Shown here one piece after another: positions 35,974 to 46,027 of a stretch of DNA of 64,000 nt; positions within the stretch are counted from its first letter, which is position 1, and every line of letters begins with the position of its first letter. The translations under genes were made by a program, and so were the position numbers. The DNA is taken from NCBI GenBank assembly GCA_013339765.2, contig CM023448.1, positions 27,852,551 through 27,916,550 on the forward strand, given 5' to 3'. The DNA is from Haemaphysalis longicornis (lineage: Eukaryota > Arthropoda > Arachnida > Ixodida > Ixodidae). The notes beneath the pieces were generated by a model. The model was not told the DNA's origin. It searched no databases and worked only from the letters and a program-made list of their open reading frames with translations.

Positions 35974-37430
35974 CAGTCCAAGCCCAAGCATAAAGATCCT
36001 GGGCCTACATCTCCAGCCCAGCACCAAGAAGTACGTATCCTTGCAGCGCCTCAAAGACAGCATCAATCAAATCATAGATATGATCAGGCGAGTTGCCACC
36101 AAGACGCGAGACCTCAAGGAATCTGATACCTTTCAATAAATTGATGCTTTTGTTCTCACGAGAATTACTTACGGCAACCCCCTGTCTTGTTGCGAAGGAG
36201 GACATAAAGATGCTTAGAAAGTGGGTTGAGCAGGCGATTAGTCTGCCCACGAGTGCGTCCTCAGAGAGGCTGCTTAGCACGGGGCTCCAGAACACGGTGG
36301 AAGAGCTGATATAGGGCCACCTGTCTGACCAAATGCTCCCAATTGAGCAGAACTGCGGCGGGTCGCCGCATCGCTCACTACACTGGCTGGGCAGCGCAGA
36401 ATGTCACTCTGCTTGATGTACTCCCGGACTAAAGATGCTTCCCTTGGTTAGAAATTTGAACCCCTCACACGACGACGGTCGCCAACAAACACGCGCTCCA
36501 GCGCTCAAGACTATCTTCGGTTGGGATCATGCAGTTATCTGCGTAGACGCCTCCTAACATCGAGGGAAGAAATACGCCATCATCGTGGCTACGTCCAGAA
36601 ACAACCTCCTTGCGTGTACCTCACTCAAGACCCAAGGCACGACGGCAGCAAAAGAGGCAGCCATCGCCTTGGCTCTCACTCAACCAGGGGTTCGTAACGT
36701 AGTCACCGAGTCCAAACAAGCCCACTGGAATTACCAGTCGGGTTGGGTGTCTCAACCTGCACTGCGTGTGCTAAAAACCACTCCCGAAACAGTTTGATTC
36801 AGCTGATCTGGACACCCGCTCACACTTACATGGTGGGCAACGAATGCATCCACCTACAAGCCACCGCTTTTACCCCCCCCCCCCCGCGCTATGGAGCTGC
36901 ACGAGGACAGTCACCCGCTTGTCACGTTCAGGGAGATAACCCAGCATGATTGCCTTCCGGGACGGACCGTACCTTCACCTTACCCTGACCTTTCCAAAGA
37001 ACAACAAACTGCCCTACCGATTATACAAATCGGCTCCTTCCCACACCCGACGCATCTACACTTAATGCACCCGAATCGCTACGACGCTGAATGTAAATTT
37101 TGCTCAGAAGTAGGAACACTCGGCCGCGTAATCCGGGTGTGCGTCTTTAGCTCTGAGCACCCTCCTCTCTTTCCCTCAACTACACAAGAGCAATGGGAGA
37201 TGCTGCTGTCCAACATTTCTCTGCCTTCCCAGCTTCAGCTGGTGGACACAGCAGAGGCGCGGCGGACTGCGGATGGGCTCCATAGAAGAATGAACCACTC
37301 CCCTAGGTCGCACTCTGGGCCGTTCAGAAATCTGAATAGAAGGATTTCCTCCTCCTCCTGCTACGTTTCTGCCGACGATTTCGTCGCCTTCGTCCGCGGC
37401 GGCACAGACAAAGAAGTCAGATAGTCTAAC
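35974..37430 (+). pseudogene. 5'-truncated RNase H LINE fragment (ORF2 C-terminal half)
   Basis: It begins directly after the CR1 pentamer tail, inside the RT thumb region: IKILGLHLQP, then IDMIRRVATKTRDLKE. RNase H follows in another frame (about 36580-36870), with ACTSLKTQGTTAAKEAAIALAL-like helix text and LIWTPAHTYMVGNE. Then come the C-terminal Cys/His area (about 37080-37150) and a terminal EQWEMLLSN segment. A C13 run at 36873-36885 breaks the frame. The order matches the RT-RNase H-CCHC end of the 2785-8227 LINE, but the sequence is a different subfamily. It is truncated and frameshifted and has no intact ORF. Confidence 0.82.
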
Positions 37431-37439
37431 ACCGGGCTT

Positions 37440-37815
37440 GAGCTTACTTAATTTTACAAAAAAAGAGTTTCCACTCAGGGGTTACACAAATACAACTCAA
37501 CCAACTGTCGTTCATGCATCATGCAGTGATATAACATTACCAAGAATATGTCTTTGAAGTAATAAATAAGGTAATTATTAAATAAATAAGTAAAAATAGG
37601 AAGTAATTTTTTAAGTGCATTTCACTTCTCTCTGGTTTCACTATTTCCAGAGCTGCGTGATTGATTTTAAGGGACGTCGCATGGGTGATTGTTGTGGGTG
37701 CCGTTTACATGTTTGCTTTCCAGCCATATTCACAGGCTGGATAGGCGCGAATTTTTACTGCACGAAAGATCTCATTAGTGTTGCATTAGGGCCGCTATGT
37801 GAGCAGTCAAGTATT
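37440..37815. other. AT-rich linker
   Basis: Sequence after the LINE fragment, including 'aataaataag'-type runs around 37560-37600 that may be its degraded tail. No gene. Confidence 0.4.
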
Positions 37816-37819
37816 ATTA

Positions 37820-38556
37820 CACCAAACCCGCCCCACTGCTGCTGTTCACTGATTAGCCAGAGTCCCTGTAATTATTGATAGTTAATAGTAGAGCAGGCTA
37901 AACAGTGAACGGAAGCATTTTGGCCAATCGGGTAAAATATACAGAGATCACTCGGTAATTCAAAGCAACAAAAGTGTAATAATCTACCTTTTGAGAGCAG
38001 CCTATCATATTTTTTGCTGGCTATGGTGTAATTTGTGTCACATAATGGCGATGATGGTAGCAGTCTTTCTTGATTTCTACCCAACCGTCCGAACCGCTTT
38101 TGCTCACTCAGTAGCCAGAGTCACTGTAATTATTATTAATGACTCTGGCTATTCAGTGCGCGGATGGGGTTTGGCCGGTTGGGTAAAAATCAAGACAGAC
38201 GGCTCCGAGTCAGTACAGCAATCCTCGCTGGTGTCGTTTCGCAACTGGGAACGGATCAGTCTGTCTTCTTTTACCCCACCGTACCCACCGCGCACGCTGA
38301 CAGCCCAGAGTCATTATTAATAAGTACAGTGACTCTTGATAGTCAGTGAACGTAAGGGGTTCGGCCAGAAGTGTAAAATCAACTATGGCTGCTCACATTA
38401 CAGCCATCATGCGACACTAATTAGACGGTTGCTGGTCTACCAACTGTCAAACTGCTTGCTCTGACAGACTAACCATAGCTACTATAAGAAATTAACAGTG
38501 ACTATGGCTACTCAGCGCGCGAAATTGGTTTTACGGGTTGGGCCATGATGCAACCT
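37820..38556. repeat. Cluster of four related ~120-145 bp hairpin units
   Basis: Four imperfect palindromes lie in a row: about 37820-37938, 38060-38203, 38259-38383 and 38405-38556. The second is clearest: left arm text 'cttgatttctacccaacc' and 'gtagccagagtca' re-appears as its reverse complement up to 38203, with a 17-base AT loop. Units share 'ttcactga.tagccagagtca' near the loop and an 'accc(a)acc' block towards the ends. The design fits short foldback MITEs inserted near one another, or a satellite built from one palindrome. No protein is encoded. Confidence 0.78.
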
Positions 38557-38960
38557 TAACAGTAGCCATATTTACAGAAATAATATTAATATTTTTACGT
38601 CTACAATAAGATTTGCATCATTGTAAGCAGTCCGCTTTTAAAAAATAACAATCACTCATATAAAATACCAGGTGAACTGCAAGTTGTAAGGTAAATATAA
38701 AACATTTGCACGCAATAATACGAAAATATGCTCAACACTTTTAAGATAGATCCCTTTGTTTTTTGTGTGACTAGAGAGGAATATTAATAAAGTCACAAAG
38801 GCTAACACTCACTAGCATTCTCTCAACGCTCATGACACCCCTAAGAACTGTTGGTATACTTTGCTTCAACATATATGTTTCGCGATATAGAATATCACAA
38901 AGTAAAATTACGCCTAGCCATGCTTTGAACTGCTGGTCGAAGTGGACGTTGACAAAAATG
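38557..38960. other. Unassigned AT-rich sequence
   Basis: No gene or repeat recognised between the hairpin cluster and the gypsy fragment. Confidence 0.45.
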
Positions 38961-38964
38961 GTCA

Positions 38965-40024
38965 GCACTTCTACGGCAACCGAAACGCCCTGTCGCTCTC
39001 AATGACCCCGCCACACAACCCTGCACGGAAATCGTATGCACAGCACACGCCATGCGTTCTGAGCTGGTTGAGCGAACGTCCGGAGATGCCGTAACTGCCA
39101 GCGACGAAAGACGCCACCGACGAGACCCGCCGGACTTCTGCAGCCGATCGCCGTCCCATCGAGGCCCTTCCAACAGATTGGAATGGACCTTATGATCCCG
39201 TTTCCTACATCCCAATAAGAGAACAAGTGGATTGTCGTAGCGACAGAATACATAACACGCTACGCAGATACCGCCGCTCTTCTGAGCAGGACTGCACAAG
39301 AAGTGGCAAGGTTTTTTATAAGCCAAGTTGTGCTGCGACATGGATCCCCGGAAGTCCTAATCACGGACCGCGAACGGCATTTACTGCGGAGCTGATGCAA
39401 GAAGTATTACACTACAGCAACACGGATCATCGAAGAACGACGGCGTACCACCCTCAAATGAACAGAATAACAGAACGTCTGAACAAGACAATGGCAGATA
39501 TTCTGTCAATGTACGTCGACGTTGAGCATAAAACTTTGTACGAAGTGCTCCCGTATGTCACCTTTGCGTACAACACAGCTATCCAGGAAACTGCGCAGAT
39601 GACGCCGTTCGAGCATGTCTACGGAAGACGGCCGACTACGATGCTTGACGCCGTGCTTCCGCATGTAGAGGACGACGACCTCAACTCCGACGTCCAAGGA
39701 TAGCTTCAGCGGGCGGAGGAGGCCCGACAGCTCGCTCGGTTTCGTACAACGGGCCAGCAGCTGGTGGATGCCGGGCGCTACAACCTCCGACGCCGAGACG
39801 TCGAGTACCAACCAGGATACCGTGTTTGGGTTTGGACTCCCATCCGACGACGCGGACTAAGTGAGAAGCTTTTGTGACGGTATTTCGGACCCTACCAGAT
39901 TCTACGACGTGTCGGCCAACTCGCTTACGAGGTGATCCAAGAAAGTGATTAAGGAACATCACGACAACGCACGCGGCCCGAAGTCGTCCACATGGTTCGC
40001 TTGAAACCTTACTATGCCAGGTGA
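38965..40024 (+). pseudogene. Ty3/gypsy integrase fragment
   Basis: The piece begins near the end of the HHCC zinc finger (RCRNCQRRKTPPTRP, about 39075-39130). It continues into the DDE core: IGMDLMIPFP, LITDRERH, RRTTAYHPQMNR and ITERLNKTMADI, in at least three frames. The longest open part, 39227-39703, covers the core through VLPYVTFAYNTAIQETAQM. Downstream are EARQLARFRTTGQQL, the VWVWTPIRRRGLSEK block and VVHMVRLKPYYAR, typical of the gypsy integrase C-terminus. Gag, protease, RT and RNase H are missing, so this is a 3' fragment. Frameshifts and in-frame stops make it nonfunctional. Confidence 0.88.
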
Positions 40025-40522
40025 CGGACATTGTTGTTGTTTGTTTGCATTGTCTTTTGTTTTAGCATCGGGTCGATGCACTCTCAGAGCGGGGTAATGC
40101 CGCGAACCACGTATGGGTTTGTTTGTTTATTGTCTGTTATTACTGCCGGGCCTCGCCCGGCTTTGTTATCTGTCTCCCAAGCGAAGCGCGTCTTTCATTA
40201 TTTATTTTTGCGCCGCAAGGGCTCATCTCATTCAGATAAGCAGACTGTTTCGTCTTAACGTCACTGGCCCAGAATAATCTTCTCCTGATCTACAATGTCC
40301 TGGATGTAACTCGACGGTTCCACAAGCACTCGCGCCGAAAGATAAAAGCCCGCAGAGCAGACGCCGTGGCATTCCTTTCGACGACACTCACCTGCGCAAG
40401 TCAATTTGTTGACCGCTGTTTCGCCCCCCTCTGTATTCTTTTGATTTTTTAGGGGAGCATAAGTTCGCTCCAATAAACTTGTTATCCTTGAAGACAACTG
40501 CGTCTTCTTTGGCCACGGGACA
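40025..40522 (+). repeat. Gypsy 3' UTR and 3' LTR-like sequence
   Basis: After the integrase end there is a purine-rich run (gagcgggg, about 40087-40095) in the place of a polypurine tract. About 430 bases follow, with an AATAAA-type signal near 40472, ending around 'gggaca' at 40517-40522, where the R1 repeat begins. No second LTR copy lies in the window, so the limits are inferred. Confidence 0.5.
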
Positions 40523-40526
40523 ATAT

Positions 40527-42177
40527 AGCAGGTTATAAGATATAAACCTCGAACATTCTTTCGCAATGGCGCTGTCGTAATGGCCGCGTGGTCTCTTGAA
40601 TTGGATGCGCTGTTTTGGACTTAGCAAGTTCGAACCCCCACGAGCACATCAGTTTTTCGAAGAGGGTTCTTTTGTTTTTTGGAAACGTTTTCTATACTTA
40701 CTTCACCATTTTGCGCTACAACCTTCATTGCTCCAAGGGCGAGTTCGCAGAATGCGAGGAGACTGACACTACTGCGCCGACGAATTCTCATTGGCGTGGT
40801 GTAGACATAAGCACTGACTTCTTTCGGGCAAGTGAAAAATCGGCCGACTCTTGCCCTGGTGCGAACACGCCTCTTACGACCGAGGCACGTGCCAGGCAAG
40901 CTCCTAAAATGGGAGAAACTCGCTTTGCGTTTGAGCGCCTCCGGTGAGGCGGAGGGCGTTAAACTACTTGGAATGATTAGGATAGTAATCGTTACGATTA
41001 TCGCGCTCGAACGCTTCGTGCTTAAAAGACACGATACTTTTACAGCGAAGTAGCGTATCTTTACCCCGAATGGTTTAATCTCGAACGCCTCGCGCTGGAA
41101 CCCTTTCTCCTTCAAAGACACGCGTCTTTTTCAACAAAGCTGTATATCTCTACCTCCCACGGTTTTATCGCCGTGGGCAAAGACACCAACACGCCACTAA
41201 ACCACTGATCTACCACCCGCTTCGCATCTCCCCAGGTTTCACGCTAGTGGATGTTGCCGGGTATTTTTTTCTTTTTTTCTAATTTCATTTAGATATGCAA
41301 AACGACTTTCAACACAACATAGGTCCTAGGCGTCCTGAACACCATGGCGGCTTTTTCGAGTTCCAGATACCCTTCAAAACTAAAAAGAAAAACAAAATTT
41401 GGCTTTGACTGATTTATGGGAAGATACTAAGCATGCTCTGGAAAACATGGCAAGAAAACTGGATGTTCTAGAATTAGGTCCAGCACTTGAAATTTTGGCT
41501 TCATAGTACTGTGTCTATCACGCTTGACCTGGGGCTTGTATTGGAAAAGAAAACGCGATACAACTAGCAGGGATGAGCGGTAAGGAAAACAAGAGTTATC
41601 TGCCATTTGTCCTTGCAGTGCACCAGAATCTGCGGATGCATAATGCAGACCGAGACTACAAAATTGCAAAATTGTTCAGAGGTTGAAAACGACGAACAGC
41701 ACCGTGTCTAAGCGTTTAAAATAATCTTTATTATAGATTATATTTCTCAGACTAAAAAATCCTTTTACATTTGCCTGACACCATTGTTACAGACGAAGCT
41801 TTAAACAGTGGGCACCTTTTTTTACCGTTGATGCAAATCAGTGACATTTTTTGAGTTGTTTAAGTTCCAAAGGTGACTCTGTTACGGACGGCGGCTACGG
41901 TTTGTGCCAAAGCACCACCTTTGCTGCTCGCTCCGATTCAATTCTGCGTTCAGGGGGAGCAAAGCGACAGACAGGCCGACGTAAAGAAAGCATACATTAA
42001 GAACACATGGAAGAAAGGATACGCACCGACACAGCGGTGTATTTCAACTACTGTTTTACTGAAAATATGACACATCTATATTAACAAGGTACATAAAACA
42101 ATGAGCAAAATGTACAATTAGTTAGACAAATGCCCGGGTTTGTTGTTCCCATCTAAAGCCAGTGGTTTGGAAATGCA
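40527..42177 (+). repeat. R1 block, copy 1 of tandem duplication
   Basis: It aligns end to end with 48533-50177, with many substitutions and small indels. It contains tRNA-like boxes at its left end, two 'cgcgct.gaac' sub-repeats (about 40998-41140), an AT-rich centre and a conserved 'caactactgttttactgaaaa' near the right end. The 166-codon reverse ORF (40621-41121) and its counterparts are not shared as protein and are discarded. Its nature is unknown; it may be a large non-autonomous transposon. Confidence 0.78.
40581..40637 (+). promoter_or_regulatory. tRNA-like A and B boxes in R1
   Basis: TGGCCGCGTGGT at 40581-40592 resembles an RNA polymerase III A box, and AGTTCGAACCC at 40627-40637 matches a B box. 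The 46-base spacing is that of a tRNA. No full cloverleaf was built, so this is read as a tRNA-derived SINE head rather than a tRNA gene. Confidence 0.55.
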
Positions 42178-43089
42178 CAATCTCCTTTCTAGACAGTGGA
42201 ATCGATTGACCTACGCAAAACCCGCCGCAGTCCGCTTGCGCACTCATGATCCACGTTCGCAACCTCAACATTTACGTGCACCACGCCCTTGCATTTTCCC
42301 GAATCATGGGCTACCTTTGCTTCCTCTGAGACACAACAAAACTCTAGAGCTTCGCTCTAACTCTGCCCCAGCTCATTGGCGAGAAGATCCTCGTGATAAG
42401 CCGCTGACTGTATGTCGGCGCATGGGGCGGTGTTACTCCAAACACTTGCTTGTGCTGCCTCTGCAACAGACAGGTGTAGAATATCCGTCTCCACAGCAGG
42501 AATTGCAGAATCTAGGGCAGCTGTGTCGTGTGATTCGTTGACCTCTTTCGTCTCAGCGGGTACCCTAAGTGGCTGCCCAAAAACTGGGGTGGCTTGAGCA
42601 ACATCAACCTCATTCTCACTCTCCTTATATCAAGGTGTCTAAATTCCCTGAAGGAACGAAGACAGAGAAGACTCCGACAGGCCTTCGGGCATTCTCTCCT
42701 GCTGGATTTTCTCTACAAAACATCGCTACATCATAGGCGATCTCGGATCTTCCTGGAGCTAGATGAGCCCTAAGCTCCTCAGCGGTCCTATGCGATGGGC
42801 TACCGCGCCCCGGCTACCAGCTAGCCTTGTTTTTCTAAAGCTTGCTGAGGATTTTTGAGAGCTAGCTCAGCTCTCAGCTCCTCATCTCTAGCACTATAGT
42901 ATATTCTAGGCACTATACTAGCACAGTGGCGCTAACCTTAGGGTTGGTGCCCCGACATCCCGCTAGCACAGTGGCCATGTTGAACCCGGTGAAAACAAAT
43001 CATGGCCCACTTGTTTTCACTCGGGGCGCAGATTGTCGCGGTGTTCCCGTTGCGGCCGCTCGTGGGTACGCTGTGCCGCTCTCACCGCT

Positions 43090-44215
43090 GGACCGCGTGC
43101 TGTCTCAGTGAATGCAGCTCTCTCCCGTTCTCGATAGCCTCTCTGACGCCGGTTGCTGCCTCAAGAAGTGCAGCTATCTCCCGTGCTGGATCGTCGCGCT
43201 GACGCGGATGCTGCCTCACAAAGTGCAGTGCCCTCCCGTTCTCGATCGTCGCGCTGACGCCGGGTGCTGCCTTACGAAGTGAAGCTCTCTCCCGTTCTCG
43301 TTCGTCGCACAGACGCTAGGTGCTACCTCACGAAGTGCAGCTCTCCCGTTCTCGATCGTCGCGCTGACGCCGTGTGCTGCCTCACGGAGTGCAGCTCTCT
43401 CCCTGGTCTCAAACGGTCGCACTGACGCCGGTGCTGCCTCATGAAGTGCGGCTCTCTGCCGTTCTGGATCGTCGTGCTGACGACGGGTGCTGCCCTCACG
43501 AAGTGCAGCTCTCTCCCGTTCTCGTCGTCGTGCTGACCGCCGGATGCTGCCTACAAAGTTCAGCCTACTCTCGTTTTTGATCGGTCGCGCTGACGCTTGG
43601 TGGTCCCCCACGAAGTGCAGCTTCATCCCCATTCTCGATCGTCGCGCTGACGGACGGATGGTGCCTCGGAAGGTGCCAGCTCTCTCCGTCTCAATCGTCG
43701 GCTCCTGAGACCGGATGCTTGTATCACGAAGCGCAGCTGTCTCCCGTTCATCGAGCACCGTGCTGACCGCCGGTTGCTGCCTCACGAAGTTTCAAACGGT
43801 CTCCTGCTCCTCAATCCTTCGCGCTGACCGCTCGGTTGTGCTGCATCACGAAGTTCACCTCTCTCCCCGTTTCTCGATCGTCCGCGCTGACGCTGGGTGC
43901 TGCCTTACAAAGTGCATATCTCTCCGTTCTCTATCGTCGTGCTGACGCCGGGTGCACCTCACGAAGTGCAGCTCTCTCCCGGTCTCGATACTTGCGGTGA
44001 CGCCAGATGCTGCCTCCCGAAGTGCAGCTCTCTCCCGTCCTCGATCTTCGCGCTGACCCCGGATGCTGCCTGACGAAGTGCAGCTCTCACCCGTTCTCGA
44101 TCGTCGTGCTGACGCGGCGTTCTGCCTCATGAATCGCAGCTCTCTCCCGTTCTAGATCGTCGCTTTGACACCGGGTGCTGCCTCGCGAAGTGCAGCTCTG
44201 TCCCGTTCTCGAGTT
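43090..44215 (-). repeat. Minisatellite, about 20 units of ~56 bp
   Basis: A unit of about 56 bases, recognisable by 'gaagtgcagctctctcccgt' followed by 'tcgatcgtcgcgctgacg', is repeated about 20 times with substitutions and small indels. Because 56 is not a multiple of three, the minus-strand open frames (189 codons at 43216-43785 and others) rotate through three versions of the repeat, such as RERAALREAA and GRELHFVRQ. They are probably repeat artefacts, although the array could lie within a gag-like region of an LTR element. Confidence 0.92.
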
Positions 44216-44396
44216 CGTGTTCACTGCTGCAGCCTGGAGCGTCTGCTCCCCTGGGTCTCTCGCCAAAATGTCACCCCCAGACTCTGGCCTCGTGTCCCCG
44301 CTGCAGCCAAGGGCGTCTGGCCCGGGAAGCCTGTCACGAGGATGTCGCTTCAGCTTTGGAGTAGCCTCCCCTTCGTCCGACGAAAGCCACGTAGAC

Positions 44397-44836
44397 CGAT
44401 CCTGGTCCCGGCACCAGTTATAATACTTCAAAGAGGTGGATCGGTCGGCCGACGTTGATGATCAAAGATATGAACCGATGAAACGACTATTGCTGGCTAG
44501 TTGGCCGACAGCACATAGCTGATGACAGTCTACTCAAAGTACACTCAAATATATACACTTTATTTATATTACATATTTACAACTCGCATGGCTCGTGATT
44601 GCAACAAAGAGGTCGGTCGTGGCTCATGTCAAGCTGGGCTCGCCCCCTCCACCTCTCTGTCTCTCCTCCATACCCCAGATCAAACTTCTCGCTTTTACCC
44701 CTAAAACTCCCTTGAGAGTGAGGATGACTCATTCATTAGCCCACATTAGGCCACTGATTGGCCACCGTGACAAACAATGCTAGGAGGAATCAAAAGAGTC
44801 ACGTGACCAACCTCTCTCTCGCTCTCACATAACAAC
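44397..44836 (-). mobile_element. Possible LTR plus primer binding site (minus strand)
   Basis: On the minus strand, TGTTATGTGAGAGC at about 44836 could start an LTR. An AATAAA lies near 44555, and the region runs into CTGGTGCCGGGACCAGG (about 44399-44416), which has the look of a BEL/Pao-type primer binding site. The minisatellite then lies in the position of gag. No partner LTR was found, so this remains tentative. Confidence 0.4.
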
Positions 44837-44839
44837 CCA

Positions 44840-45600
44840 AAGGTATTGTGCAAAACACAAATGTAACAGAAATAAAAGCCCACCAACTAAAAGCAGACCT
44901 AACGACGGGAATCGCCTCGCCTGGTGCACGTCTTAAAGTATTATCATACCGTGCAATCCTATGTTTGTGCTCCGCGCCGCCAGAGTTCCTTTTGTTTGTT
45001 AACACGTGGAGCGCTAGCAAAGCCTGGTCGCCTAACCCATTCACGCACCCCAGGCGTTGAGTCGCGAGGATCACACGCGTGACGAACTGAAACTTCGCCC
45101 AGTAACTTTGAGCAGAGCTACTGTCAAGGCTTCACCCCTTGACCGACCCTCAGCTCCAGTCCGGTTCGGGGATTCTCATAACGGTAAGTGGGGTCGTTAA
45201 ACTATCAACGGTCCCCGTCCGCCGACTTCTCAGACAAAATGCGAGGAAATCCTTCTCCGAAAGCTTAGATCGCTGTCAGTTATTATGAAGTGACCGACGC
45301 TTTTCTATACGTCGTCTCCGAGCCCGCTCTTCGGGTGTCCACAAAAGCGCGGTAAATAATAACAGCTTCCGTTTTTCTCCCGACGCCCCTCGCACCTAAG
45401 TCAGCTCGACCATCGGGAAGACAAACACAATACAGTTATACAAGGTAACCCCCTGCGTGAGATATCTAGTTGCTGGGTGGTTTTAAGTATAAAGTGAGGA
45501 GCCCTAGCTTAACTGCGGGTGTCGCGTCGTTGGCCTCAGCCATGGCTGCCATGTAAATAATGTAAATTCAGCGCGTTCGCTAACCTTTTTACTTTTGAAT
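44840..45600. other. Unassigned sequence, possibly a second LTR
   Basis: No gene recognised. The stretch ends with 'gaatcaca' directly before 'tttggtggactgcgtgg' (45607 onward), a layout like LTR end plus primer binding site on the plus strand. The paired LTR is not in the window, so this is only suggestive. Confidence 0.3.
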
Positions 45601-45604
45601 CACA

Positions 45605-45949
45605 TTTGGTGGACTGCGTGGGTTCATCCCCATCATGGCACCACCATCGCACTGTCTCGGCCTCGAAGCAATCGCCGAAAGTACATGGGTCTTGTCGAGC
45701 AGCTGCGGGCCTAGCGCGAGCAGCGCTCGAAGACTTCCTCCGCCGCGTGTACACGTGAGCAGGCGATCCAGAACAACCGAGAATATATTTAAAGTGAGCC
45801 GCCGAGGCCTTTCGACTAAACCGAGTGCCCAGCCCTTTTGCCCATCGTCGTCCATGACCCTTTCGTCATTTAGTCTTGACCTTGCGGGCTTCAATGTTTC
45901 GATACCTGTCGTAACCAAGTCCTTCGTGGTCATCCGCTGCGACAAATAA
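45605..45949 (+). other. LTR-element leader-like sequence and short ORF
   Basis: TGGTGGACTGCGTGGGTTC at about 45609-45627 resembles gypsy-type primer binding sites. A 104-codon ORF follows (45635-45949), rich in Ser, Arg and Pro, without a recognisable gag motif. A longer reverse ORF (45589-46170) overlaps it. Neither can be preferred on sequence grounds. Confidence 0.25.
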
Positions 45950-46027
45950 TGACTATTTATACTCAACTCATCATCACCACACCTGTTCATCGACTGTGTT
46001 GTTGACAGTTCGGTCGCTTGCGGAGAT

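Larger units (their letters stand above)
42178..46027. mobile_element. Extra ~3.8 kb in the first duplication unit
   Basis: In the second unit, R1' (ending 50177) is followed after about 650 bases by sequence like 46028 onward. In the first unit about 3.85 kb separates the same blocks, with no similarity to the 650-base spacer. The extra DNA holds a minisatellite (43090-44215), LTR-like sequence with a PBS-like motif on the minus strand (about 44397-44836), and another PBS-like motif at 45608. It probably consists of one or two decayed LTR retroelements. The part 42178-43090 shows only short ORFs and a repeated 'ctagcacagtggc' word. Confidence 0.5.

Noticed and set aside
37820..38556. CRISPR array
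   Set aside because: Units are long, diverged palindromes with irregular spacing in a eukaryotic context; there are no constant repeats or cas genes.
40581..40660. Functional tRNA gene
   Set aside because: Box-like words are present, but I could not form a convincing acceptor stem or cloverleaf; it looks SINE-like and occurs in a repeat.
40621..41121. 166-codon reverse ORF in R1
   Set aside because: The counterpart in R1' (48846-49166) is shorter and its start and end differ; the similarity is that of the DNA repeat, not of a selected protein.
43216..43785. 189-codon reverse ORF
   Set aside because: It lies wholly in the 56-bp minisatellite, and the reading frame rotates through the repeat unit; no independent evidence of coding.
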